64,000 nt of DNA from positions 9,436,501-9,500,500 of the forward strand of contig OY756958.1 in NCBI GenBank assembly GCA_963580455.1, written 5' to 3'. A program made the translations under genes and the position numbers. Of the stretch, positions 12,270 through 23,900 are shown one piece after another; position 1 is the stretch's first letter; each line of letters begins with the position of its first letter. The stretch is from Euonymus europaeus. Taxonomy: Eukaryota; Streptophyta; Magnoliopsida; Celastrales; Celastraceae. The notes beneath the pieces are model-generated. The model ran no database searches, was not told the origin of the DNA, and saw only the letters and a program-made list of their open reading frames with translations.

Positions 12270-12580
12270 TTTGACATTGAAGAACAATAAAAAGTGTACA
12301 CCGAACAAGTTTTATGGTCCGGAATTGCTCAACTCTCACTGTGGAGTATCTTTAAACGGTTTTGTCCATTTCTCATTGATAGATGTGGTTTTGGAATCAA
12401 AATAATCCAGCAAGCATATACTCGTAAAATTTGACATAGAAGAACAATAAAAAGTGTAGATCGAGCAACTTTTATGGTCAAAAGTTGCTCAACTCTCTCT
12501 ATGGAGTAGCTTTTAAGGGTTTTGTCTATTTGTCATTGATAGTTGGTGTTTTGGCATCAAAATAATCTAAGAAGCTTATA
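12270..12580. repeat. Divergent monomer pair (first occurrence)
   Basis: Two adjacent monomers differ from the bulk by shared diagnostic changes. The first has CCGAACAAGTTTTATGG, CCGGAATTGCTCAAC, CACTGTGGAGTATC and TCATTGATAGATGTGG. The second has CCAGCAAGCATATACTCG, GTGTAGATCGAGC, TTTTAAGGGTTTTGTC and TGATAGTTGGTG. Closely similar pairs or single members occur near 13.5, 16.2, 19.0, 21.8, 23.7, 26.5, 29.4, 31.8, 33.3, 34.5, 36.9, 38.4, 39.7, 42.1, 44.5, 46.9, 48.7, 50.9, 54.3, 57.0, 58.7, 59.4, 59.9, 61.9 and 63.99 kb. None is seen before 12.2 kb. Confidence 0.88.
12463..12490. other. Perfect 11 bp inverted repeat with 6 bp loop (hairpin)
   Basis: GAGCAACTTTT at 12463-12473 and AAAAGTTGCTC at 12480-12490 are exact reverse complements around the loop ATGGTC. 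It lies in the second monomer of the divergent pair. The same element starts at 13517, 19099, 26598, 29475, 31873, 34593, 36991, 44500 and 61972. Around 38.43 kb one arm carries a G to A change (GAACAAC). Function is unknown. Dyad symmetry is common in centromeric satellites and could form cruciforms, but that is inference. Confidence 0.9.
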
Positions 12581-12600
12581 CTCGAAGTTGCACAACACTT
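12575..12600. repeat. Out-of-register junction lacking 57 bp of a monomer
   Basis: CTTATACTCG ending at 12584 is joined directly to AAGTTGCACAACAC at 12585. Compared with a normal monomer 57 bp is missing, with a shared CG at the two breakpoints. The same junction is at 13638/13639 and 19220/19221. It coincides with the copy boundary of the 1054 bp repeat, so it may be the exchange point itself and not a separate deletion. Confidence 0.88.
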
Positions 12601-13942
12601 TCTATAGAGGAGCTTTTAACGTTTTTGTCCATTTGTCATAGAAAGTTAGGGTTCTTGCATCGAAATAATCTAGGATGCTTATAGTCGTAAAATTTGACAT
12701 AGAAGAACAATAAAAAGTGTACACCGAGCAACTTTGATAGTCCGAAGTTGCACAACTCTCTCTTTGGAGGAGCTTTTAACGTTTTTGTCCATTTGTCATA
12801 GAAAGTTGGGGTTTTTGAATCGAAATAATCGAAATAATATAAAATTTGACATAGAAGAACAATGAAAAGTGTACACCGAGCAACTTTGATAGTCCGAAGT
12901 TGCACAAGTCTCTCTATGGAGGAGCTTTTAACGTTTTTGTCCATTTGTCATAGAAAGTTGGGGTTTTGGCATCGAAATAATCTAGGATGCTTATACTCGT
13001 AAAATTTGACATAGAAGAACAATAAAAAGTGTACAACGAGCAACTTTGATAGTCCGAAGTTGCACAAGTCTCTCTATGGAGGAGCTTTTAACGTTTTTGT
13101 CCATTGGTCATAGATTGTTGGAGTTTTGGAATCGAAATAATCTAGGACGCTTATACTCGTAAAATTTGACATAGAAGAACAATAAAAGGTATACACCGAG
13201 CAACTTTCATAGTCCGAACTTGCACAACTCTTTCTATGGAGGAGCCTTTAATGTTTTGTCCATTTGTCATAGAAAGTTGGGGTTTTGGCATCGATATAAT
13301 CTAGGATGCTTATACTCGTAAAATTTGACATTGAAGAACAATAAAAAGTGTACACCGAACAAGTTTTATGGTCCGGAATTGCTCAACTCTCACTGTGGAG
13401 TATCTTTAAACGGTTTTGTCCATTTCTCATTGATAGATGTGGTTTTGGAATCAAAATAATCCAGCAAGCATATACTCGTAAAATTTGACATAGAAGAACA
13501 ATAAAAAGTGTAGATCGAGCAACTTTTATGGTCAAAAGTTGCTCAACTCTCTCTATGGAGTAGCTTTTAAGGGTTTTGTCTATTTGTCATTGATAGTTGG
13601 TGTTTTGGCATCAAAATAATCTAAGAAGCTTATACTCGAAGTTGCACAACACTTTCTATAGAGGAGCTTTTAACGTTTTTGTCCATTTGTCATAGAAAGT
13701 TAGGGTTCTTGCATCGAAATAATCTAGGATGCTTATAGTCGTAAAATTTGACATAGAAGAACAATAAAAAGTGTACACCGAGCAACTTTGAAAGTCCGAA
13801 GTTGCACAAGTCTCTCTATGGAGGAGCTTCTAACGTTTTTGTCCATTTGTCATAGAAAGTTGGGGTTTTGGAATCGAAATAATCGAAATAATGTAAAATT
13901 TGACATAGAAGAACAATAAAAAGTGTACACCGAGCAACTTTC

Positions 13943-14026
13943 ATAGTCCGAAGTTGCACAACTCACTCTATGGAGGAGCTTTTGATAGTCCGAAGTTGCA
14001 CAATTCTCTCTATGGAGTAGCTCTAA
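13943..14026. repeat. 42 bp tandem duplication (copy 2)
   Basis: ATAGTCCGAAGTTGC starts at 13943 and 13985. The downstream unit carries AGCTCTAAACGG where copy one at 392 has AGCTTTAAACGG. It lies close to an 8 bp shortened monomer, as at 392. Confidence 0.9.
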
Positions 14027-14237
14027 ACGGTTTTGTCCATTTGTCATAAAAAGTTGGGGTTTTTGAATCGAAATAATCTAGGAAGCTTATACTCGTAAAA
14101 TTTGACATAGAATAACAATAAAAAGTGTACACCGAGCAAATTTCATAGTCCGAAGTTGCAGAACTCTCTCTATGGAGGACCTTTTAACGTTTTTGTCCAT
14201 TTGTCATAGAAAATTGGGGTTTTGGCATCGAAATAAT

Positions 14238-14283
14238 CTAGGAAGCTTATACTCGTAAAACTAGGAAGCTTATACTCGTAAAA
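14238..14283. repeat. 23 bp tandem duplication (clean copy)
   Basis: Identical units lie at 14238-14260 and 14261-14283. This is the only site of its kind in the first 5582 bp block. It links the block to the 1-6 kb region where the duplication is frequent. Confidence 0.95.
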
Positions 14284-17200
14284 TTTGACATAGAAGAACA
14301 ATAAAAAGTGTACACCGAGTAACTTTTATTGTCCGAACTTGCTTAACTCTCTCTATGGAGGAGCTTTTAACGTTTTTGTCCATTTGTCATAGAAAGTTGG
14401 GGTTCTGGAATCGAAATAATCGAAATAATGTAAAATTTCACATAGAAGAACAATAAAAAGTGTACACCGAGCAACTTTCATAGTCCGAAGTTGCACAACT
14501 CCATTCTATGGAGGAGCTTTTAACGTTTTTGTCCATTTGTCGTAGAAAGTTGGGGTTTTGGAATCGAAATAATTTAGGAAGCTTATACTCGTAAAGTTTG
14601 ACATAGAAGAACAATAAAAAGTGTACACCGAGAAACTTTGATAGTTCAAAGTTGCACAACTCTCTCTGAGGAGGAGCTTTTAACGTTTTTGTCCATTTGT
14701 CATAGAAAGTTGGGGTTTTCGCATCGAAATAATCTGGGATGCTTATAGTCGTAAAATTTGACATAGAAGAACAATAAAAAGTGTACACCGAGCAACTTTG
14801 ATAGTCCGAAGTTGCACAACTCTCTCTCTATGGAGGAGCTTTTAACGTTTTTGTCCATTTGTCATAGAAAGTTGGCGTTTTCGCATCGAAATAATCTAGG
14901 ATGCTTATAGTCGTAAAATTTGACATATAAGAACAATAAAAAGTATACACCGAGCACTTTGATAGTCCGAAGTTGCTCAACTGACTCTATGGAGGAGCTT
15001 TAAACGGTTTGTCCATTTTTCATAGAAAGTTGGGGTTTTGGCATCGAAATAATATAGGAAGCTTATACTCGTAAAATTTGACATAGAAGAACAATAAAAA
15101 GTGTACACCGAGTAACGTTTATCGTCCGAAGCTGCTTAACTCTCTCTATAGAGGAGCTTTTAACGTTTTTGTCCATTTGACATAGAAAGTTGTGGTTTTG
15201 GAATCGAAATAATCGAAATAATGTAAATTTTGACATAGAAGAACAATAAAAATTGTATATCGAGCAACTTTCATAGTCCGAAGTTGCACAACTCACTCTA
15301 TGGAGGAGCTTTTAACGTTTTTGTCCATTTGTCATAGAAAGTTGGGGTTTTCGCATCGAAATAATCTAGGATGCTTATAGTCGTAAAATTTGACATAGAA
15401 GAACAATAAAAAGTGTACACCGAGCAACATTGATAGTCCGAAGTTGCACAACACTCTCTATGAGTAGCTTTAAACGGTTTTGTCAATTTGTCATAGAAAG
15501 TTGGGGTTTTCGCATCGAAATAATCTAGAATGCTTATAGTCGTAAAATTTGACGTAGAAGAACAATAAAAAGTGTACACCGAGCAACTTTGATAGTTCGA
15601 AGTTGCACAACTCTCTCTATAGAGTAGCTTTAAACGGTTTTGTCAATTTGTCATAGAAAGTTGGGGTTTTGGAATCGAAATAATTTAGGAAGCTTATACT
15701 CGTAAAATTTGACATAGAAGAACAATAAAAAGTGTACAACGAGCAACTTTGATAGTCCGAAGTTGCACAACTCTCTCTATGGAGGAGCTTTAAACGGTTT
15801 GTTCAATTTGTCATAGAAAGTTGGTGTTTTGGCATCGAAATAATCTAGGAAGCTTATACTCGTAAAATTTGACATTGAAGAACAATAAAAAGTGTACACC
15901 GAGCAACTTTGATAGTCCAAAGTTGCACAACTCTCTCTCTGGAGGAGCTTTTAACGTTTTTGTCCATTTCTAATAGAAAGTTGGGGTTTTGGCATCGAAA
16001 TAATCTAGGATGCTTATAGTCGTAAAATTTGACATTGAAGAACAATAAAAAGTGTACACCTAGCAACTTTTATGGTCCGGAATTTCTCAACTCTCACTAT
16101 GGAGTAGCTTTAATCGGTTTTGTCCATTTCTCATTGATAGATGTGGTTTTGGAATCCAAATAATCGAGCAAGCATATACTCGTAAAATTTGACATAGAAG
16201 AACAATAAAAAGTGTAGACCGAGCAAGTTTTATCGTCCGAAGTTGCTCAACTCTCTCTATGGAGTAGCTTTTAAGGGTTTTGTCTATTTGTCATTGATAG
16301 TTGGTGTTTTGGCATCAAAATAATCTCAGAAGCTTATACTCGTAAAATTTGACATAGAAGAACAATAAAAAGTGTACACCGAGCAACTTTGATAGTCCGA
16401 TGTTGGACAACTCACTCTATGGAGGAGCTTTAAACGGTTTTCTCCATTTTTCATAGAAAGTTGGGATTTTGGCATCGAAATAATCTAGGAAGCTTATACT
16501 CGTAAAATTTGACATAGAAGAACAATAAAAAGTGTATACCGAGCAACTTTGATAGTCCGATGTTGCACAACTCACTCTATGGAGGAGCTTTAAACGTTTT
16601 TGTCCATTTGTCATAGAAAGTTGGGGTTTAGCATCGAAATAATCTAAGATGCTTAAAGTCGTAAAATTTGACATAGAAGAACAATAAAAAGTGTACATCG
16701 AGCAACTTTTATGGTTCACAGTTGTTCAACTCTCTCTATGGAGGAGCTTTAAACGGTTCTGTCCATTTGTCATAGAAAGTAGGGGTTTTGGAATCGAAAC
16801 AGTCTAGGAAGCTTATACTCGTAAAATTTCACATAGAAGAACAATAAAAAGTGTATACCGAGCAACTTTGATAGTCCGAAGTTGCACAACTCACTCTATG
16901 GAGGAGCTTTAAACGGTTTTGTCCATTTGTCATAGAAAGTTGGGGTTTGGCATCGAAATAATCTAGGATGCTTATAGTCGTAAAATTTGACATAGAAGAA
17001 CAATAAAAAGTGTACACCGAGCAACTTTTATGGTTCACAGTTGTTCAACTCTCTCTATGAAGGAGCTTTAAACGGTTTTGTCCATTTGTCATAGAAAGTT
17101 GGGGTTTTGGCATCGAAATAATCTAGGAAGCTTATACTCGTAAAATTTGATATAGAATACAAATAAAAAGTGTACACCGGGCAACTTTGATAGTCTGAAG

Positions 17201-19524
17201 TTGCACAACTCTCTCTATCGAGGAGGTTTAAACGATTTTGTCCATTTATCATAGAAAGTTGGTGTTTTGGAATCGAAATAATCTACGAAACTTATACTCG
17301 TAAAATTTGACATAAAAGAACAATAAAAAGTGTACACCGAGCAACTTTGATAGTCCGAAGTTGCACAACTCTCTCTATGGAAGAGCTTTTAACGTTTTTG
17401 TCCATTTGTCATAGAAAGTTTGGGTTTTGGCATCGAAATAATCTAGGAAGCTTATACTCGTAAAATTTGACATTGAAGAACAATAAAAAGTGTACACCGA
17501 GCAACTTTGATAGTCCGAAGTTGCACAACTCTCTCTATGGAAGAGCTTTTAACGTTTTTGTCCATTTGTCATAGAAAGTTGGGGTTTTGGCATCGAAATA
17601 ATCTAGGAAGCTTATACTCGTAAAATTTGACATAGAAGAAGAATAAAAAGTGTACACCGAGCAACTTTGATAGTCCGAACTTGCACAACTCACTCTATGG
17701 AGGAGCTTTAAACGGTTTTGTCCATTTGTCATAGAAAGTTGGGGTTTTGGCATCGAAATAATCTAGGATGCTTATAGTCGTAAAATTTGACAAAGAAGAA
17801 CAATAAAAAGTGTACACCGAGCAACTTTTATGGTTCACAGTTGTTCAACTCTCTCTATGGAAGAGCTTTAAACGGTTCTGTCCATTTGTCATAGAAAGTT
17901 GGGTTTTTGGCATCGAAATAATCTAGGAAGCTTATACTCGTAAAATTTGACATAGAATAACAATAAAAAGTGTACACCGAGCAACTTTGATAGTCTGAAG
18001 TTGCACAACTCACTCTATAGAGGAGCTTTAAACGGTTTTGTCCATTTGTCATAGAAAGTTGGGGTTTTCACACCGAAATAATCTAGGAAGCTTATACTCG
18101 TAAAATTTGACATAGAAGAACAATAAAATGTTTACATCGAGCAACTTTGATAGTCCGAAGTTTCACAACTCTCATTATGGAGGAGCTTTTGACGTTTTGG
18201 TCCAATTGTTGTAGAAAGTTGGGGTTTTGGCATCGAAATAATCTAGGAAGCTTATCCTCGTAAAATTTGACATACAAGAAGAATAAAAAGTGTAGACCGA
18301 GCAACTTTGATAGTCCAATGTTGAACAACTCACTCTATGGAGAAGCTTTAAACGGTTTTGACCATTTATCATAGAAAGTTGAGGTTTTGGCATCGAAATA
18401 ATCTAAGAAGCTTATACTCGTAAAATTTGACATAGAAGAACAATAAAAAGTGTACACCGAGCAACTTTGATAGTCCGAAGTTGCACAACTCTCTCTATGG
18501 AAGAGCTTTTAACATTTTTGTCCATTTGTCATAGATAGTTTGGATTTTGGCATCGAAATAATCTAGGAAGCTTGTACTCGTAAAATTTGACATAGAATAA
18601 CAATAAAAAGTGTACACCGAGCAACTTTGATAGTCCGAAGTTGCACAACTCTCTCTATGGAAGAGCTTTTAACGTTTTTGTCCATTTGTCATAGAAAGTT
18701 GGGGTTTTGGCATCGAAATAATCTTGGATGCTTATAGTCGTAAAATTTGACATTGAAGAACAATAAAAAGTGTACACCGAACAAGTTTTATGGTCCGGAA
18801 TTGCTCAACTCTCACTGTGGAGTAGTTTTTAACGTTTTTGTCCATTTGTCATAGAAAGTTGGTGTTTTGGCATCAAAATAATCTAAGAAGCTTATACTCG
18901 TAAAATTTGACATTGAAGAACAATAAAAAGTGTACACCGAACAAGTTTTATGGTCCGGAATTGCTCAACTCTCACTGTGGAGTATCTTTAAACGGTTTTG
19001 TCCATTTCTCATTGATAGATGTGGTTTTGGAATCAAAATAATCCAGCAAGCATATACTCGTAAAATTTGACATAGAAGAACAATAAAAAGTGTAGATCGA
19101 GCAACTTTTATGGTCAAAAGTTGCTCAACTCTCTCTATGGAGTAGCTTTTAAGGGTTTTGTCTATTTGTCATTGATAGTTGGTGTTTTGGCATCAAAATA
19201 ATCTAAGAAGCTTATACTCGAAGTTGCACAACACTTTCTATAGAGGAGCTTTTAACGTTTTTGTCCATTTGTCATAGAAAGTTAGGGTTCTTGCATCGAA
19301 ATAATCTAGGATGCTTATAGTCGTAAAATTTGACATAGAAGAACAATAAAAAGTGTACACCGAGCAACTTTGAAAGTCCGAAGTTGCACAAGTCTCTCTA
19401 TGGAGGAGCTTCTAACGTTTTTGTCCATTTGTCATAGAAAGTTGGGGTTTTGGAATCGAAATAATCGAAATAATGTAAAATTTGACATAGAAGAACAATA
19501 AAAAGTGTACACCGAGCAACTTTC

Positions 19525-19608
19525 ATAGTCCGAAGTTGCACAACTCACTCTATGGAGGAGCTTTTGATAGTCCGAAGTTGCACAATTCTCTCTATGGAGT
19601 AGCTCTAA
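19525..19608. repeat. 42 bp tandem duplication (copy 3)
   Basis: It is the 5582 bp offset copy of the site at 13943 and includes the AGCTCTAAACGG change. Confidence 0.9.
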
Positions 19609-19819
19609 ACGGTTTTGTCCATTTGTCATAGAAAGTTGGGGTTTTTGAATCGAAATAATCTAGGAAGCTTATACTCGTAAAATTTGACATAGAATAACAA
19701 TAAAAAGTGTACACCGAGCAACTTTCATAGTCCGAAGTTGCAGAACTCTCTCTATGGAGGACCTTTTAACGTTTTTGTCCATTTGTCATAGAAAGTTGGG
19801 GTTTTGGCATCGAAATAAT

Positions 19820-19865
19820 CTAGGAAGCTTATACTCGTAAAACTAGGAAGCTTATACTCGTAAAA
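19820..19865. repeat. 23 bp tandem duplication (clean copy)
   Basis: It is the 5582 bp offset copy of 14238 and the last such duplication seen in the window. Confidence 0.95.
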
Positions 19866-20969
19866 TTTGACATAGAAGAACAATAAAAAGTGTACACCGA
19901 GTAACTTTTATTGTCCGAACTTGCTTAACTCTCTCTATGGAGGAGCTTTTAACGTTTTTGTCCATTTGTCATAGAAAGTTGGGGTTCTGGAATCGAAATA
20001 ATCGAAATAATGTAAAATTTCACATAGAAGAACAATAAAAAGTGTACACCGAGCAACTTTCATAGTCCGAAGTTGCACAACTCCATTCTATGGAGGAGCT
20101 TTTAACGTTTTTGTCCATTTGTCGTAGAAAGTTGGGGTTTTGGAATCGAAATAATTTAGGAAGCTTATACTCGTAAAGTTTGACATAGAAGAACAATAAA
20201 AAGTGTACACCGAGAAACTTTGATAGTTCAAAGTTGCACAACTCTCTCTGAGGAGGAGCTTTTAACGTTTTTGTCCATTTGTCATAGAAAGTTGGGGTTT
20301 TCGCATCGAAATAATCTGGGATGCTTATAGTCGTAAAATTTGACATAGAAGAACAATAAAAAGTGTACACCGAGCAACTTTGATAGTCCGAAGTTGCACA
20401 ACTCTCTCTCTATGGAGGAGCTTTTAACGTTTTTGTCCATTTGTCATAGAAAGTTGGCGTTTTCGCATCGAAATAATCTAGGATGCTTATAGTCGTAAAA
20501 TTTGACATATAAGAACAATAAAAAGTATACACCGAGCACTTTGATAGTCCGAAGTTGCTCAACTGACTCTATGGAGGAGCTTTAAACGGTTTGTCCATTT
20601 TTCATAGAAAGTTGGGGTTTTGGCATCGAAATAATATAGGAAGCTTATACTCGTAAAATTTGACATAGAAGAACAATAAAAAGTGTACACCGAGTAACGT
20701 TTATCGTCCGAAGTTGCTTAACTCTCTCTATGGAGGAGCTTTTAACGTTTTTGTCCATTTGACATAGAAAGTTGTGGTTTTGGAATCGAAATAATCGAAA
20801 TAATGTAAATTTTGACATAGAAGAACAATAAAAAGTGTACATCGAGCAACTTTCATAGTCCGAAGTTGCACAACTCACTCTATGGAGGAGCTTTTAACGT
20901 TTTTGTCCATTTTTCATAGAAAGTTGGGGTTTTCGCATCGAAATAATCTAGGATGCTTATAGTCGTAAA

Positions 20970-23900
20970 ATTTGACATAGAAGAACAATAAAAACTGTAC
21001 ACCGAGCAACATTGATAGTCCGAAGTTGCACAACACTCTCTATGAGTAGCTTTAAACGGTTTTGTCAATTTGTCATAGAAAGTTGGGGTTTTCGCATCGA
21101 AATAATCTAGGATGCTTATAGTCGTAAAATTTGACGTAGAAGAACAATAAAAAGTGTACACCGAGCAACTTTGATAGTTCGAAGTTGCACAACTCTCTCT
21201 ATAGAGTAGCTTTAAACGGTTTTGTCAATTTGTCATAGAAAGTTGGGGTTTTGGAATCGAAATAATTTAGGAAGCTTATACTCGTAAAATTTGACATAGA
21301 AGAACAATAAAAAGTGTACACCGAGCAACTTTGATAGTCCAATGTTGCACAACTCACTCTATGGAGGAGCTTTAAACGGTTTGTTCAATTTGTCATAGAA
21401 AGTTGGTGTTTTGGCATCGAAATAATCTAGGAAGCTTATACTCGTAAAATTTGACATAGAAGAACAATAAAAAGTGTACACCGAGCAACTTTGATAGTCC
21501 AAAGTTGCACAACTCTCTCTCTGGAGGAGCTTTTAACGTTTTTGTCCATTTCTAATAGAAAGTTGGGGTTTTGGCATCGAAATAATCTAGGATGCTTATA
21601 GTCGTAAAATTTGACATTGAAGAACAATAAAAAGTGTACACCTAGCAACTTTTATGGTCCGGAATTTCTCAACTCTCACTATGGAGTAGCTTTAATCGGT
21701 TTTGTCCATTTCTCATTGATAGATGTGGTTTTGGAATCCAAATAATCGAGCAAGCATATACTCGTAAAATTTGACATAGAAGAACAATAAAAAGTGTAGA
21801 CCGAGCAAGTTTTATCGTCCGAAGTTGCTCAACTCTCTCTATGGAGTAGCTTTTAAGGGTTTTGTCTATTTGTCATTGATAGTTGGTGTTTTGGCATCAA
21901 AATAATCTCAGAAGCTTATACTCGTAAAATTTGACATAGAAGAACAATAAAAAGTGTACACCGAGCAACTTTGATAGTCCGATGTTGGACAACTCACTCT
22001 ATGGAGGAGCTTTAAACGGTTTTCTCCATTTTTCATAGAAAGTTGGGATTTTGGCATCGAAATAATCTAGGAAGCTTATACTCGTAAAATTTGACATAGA
22101 AGAACAATAAAAAGTGTATACCGAGCAACTTTGATAGTCCGATGTTGCACAACTCACTCTATGGAGGAGCTTTAAACGTTTTTGTCCATTTGTCATAGAA
22201 AGTTGGGGTTTAGCATCGAAATAATCTAAGATGCTTAAAGTCGTAAAATTTGACGTAGAAGAACAATAAAAAGTGTACATCGAGCAACTTTTATGGTTCA
22301 CAGTTGTTCAACTCTCTCTATGGAGGAGCTTTAATCGGTTCTGTCCATTTGTCATAGAAAGTAGGGGTTTTGGAATCGAAACAGTCTAGGAAGCTTATAC
22401 TCGTAAAATTTCACATAGAAGAACAATAAAAAGTGTATACCGAGCAACTTTGATAGTCCGAAGTTGCACAACTCACTCTATGGAGGAGCTTTAAACGGTT
22501 TTGTCCATTTGTCATAGAAAGTTGGGGTTTGGCATCGAAATAATCTAGGATGCTTATAGTCGTAAAATTTGACATAGAAGAACAATAAAAAGTGTACACC
22601 GAGCAACTTTTATGGTTCACAGTTGTTCAACTCTCTCTATGAAGGAGCTTTAAACGGTTTTGTCCATTTGTCATAGAAAGTTGGGGTTTTGGCATCGAAA
22701 TAATCTAGGAAGCTTATACTCGTAAAATTTGATATAGAATACAAATAAAAAGTGTACACCGGGCAACTTTGATAGTCTGAAGTTGCACAACTCTCTCTAT
22801 CGAGGAGGTTTAAACGATTTTGTCCATTTATCATAGAAAGTTGGTGTTTTGGAATCGAAATAATCTACGAAACTTATACTCGTAAAATTTGACATAGAAG
22901 AACAATAAAAACTGTACACCGAGCAACATTGATAGTCCGAAGTTGCACAACACTCTCTATGAGTAGCTTTAAACGGTTTTGTCAATTTGTCATAGAAAGT
23001 TGGGGTTTTCGCATCGAAATAATCTAGGATGCTTATAGTCGTAAAATTTGACGTAGAAGAACAATAAAAAGTGTACACCGAGCAACTTTGATAGTTCGAA
23101 GTTGCACAACTCTCTCTATAGAGTAGCTTTAAACGGTTTTGTCAATTTGTCATAGAAAGTTGGGGTTTTGGAATCGAAATAATTTAGGAAGCTTATACTC
23201 GTAAAATTTGACATAGAAGAACAATAAAAAGTGTACACCGAGCAACTTTGATAGTCCAATGTTGCACAACTCACTCTATGGAGGAGCTTTAAACGGTTTG
23301 TTCAATTTGTCATAGAAAGTTGGTGTTTTGGCATCGAAATAATCTAGGAAGCTTATACTCGTAAAATTTGACATAGAAGAACAATAAAAAGTGTACACCG
23401 AGCAACTTTGATAGTCCAAAGTTGCACAACTCTCTCTCTGGAGGAGCTTTTAACGTTTTTGTCCATTTCTAATAGAAAGTTGGGGTTTTGGCATCGAAAT
23501 AATCTAGGATGCTTATAGTCGTAAAATTTGACATTGAAGAACAATAAAAAGTGTACACCTAGCAACTTTTATGGTCCGGAATTTCTCAACTCTCACTATG
23601 GAGTAGCTTTAATCGGTTTTGTCCATTTCTCATTGATAGATGTGGTTTTGGAATCCGAATAATCGAGCAAGCATATACTCGTAAAATTTGACATAGAAGA
23701 ACAATAAAAAGTGTAGACCGAGCAAGTTTTATCGTCCGAAGTTGCTCAACTCTCTCTATGGAGTAGCTTTTAAGGGTTTTGTCTATTTGTCATTGATAGT
23801 TGGTGTTTTGGCATCAAAATAATCTCAGAAGCTTATACTCGTAAAATTTGACATAGAAGAACAATAAAAAGTGTACACCGAGCAACTTTGATAGTCCGAT

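Larger units (their letters stand above)
11531..13790. repeat. 1054 bp tandem repeat, two copies plus a partial third
   Basis: Sequence at 12585-13638 recurs from 13639 to about 13790, and most of it matches 11531-12584. The length is 7 monomers minus 66 bp: a 57 bp loss at the junction, an 8 bp shortened monomer and a 1 bp loss. Copy one is less similar near its left end, where it has CTCTCTCTATCGAGG against CACTTTCTATAGAGG. Copies two and three are therefore closer relatives. Confidence 0.88.
13319..18900. repeat. 5582 bp block, copy 1 (35 monomers minus 18 bp)
   Basis: Every distinctive point between 13.3 and about 17.2 kb recurs 5582 bp downstream: the 57 bp junction at 13638 and 19220, the 42 bp duplication at 13943 and 19525, and the 23 bp duplication at 14238 and 19820. 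A two-base CT expansion (CTCTCTCTCTATGG) near 14.82 kb also recurs near 20.40 kb. Points after 17.5 kb recur at 7499 bp because of an inserted 1917 bp copy. The two blocks differ by scattered substitutions, for example AAGTTGGTG contexts near 15.8 kb. Confidence 0.92.

Noticed and set aside
14438..14788. 116-codon minus-strand open frame, and many others of 60-102 codons
   Set aside because: They are built from the satellite monomer read in shifting frames, recur only where the monomer recurs, and have no coding signature beyond lack of stops. The longest depend on indels that join frames. Not called as genes.
14815..14832. CT microsatellite
   Set aside because: It is only a two-base extension of the monomer's own CTCTCT stretch, copied again near 20.40 kb. 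Useful as a marker, not a separate repeat.
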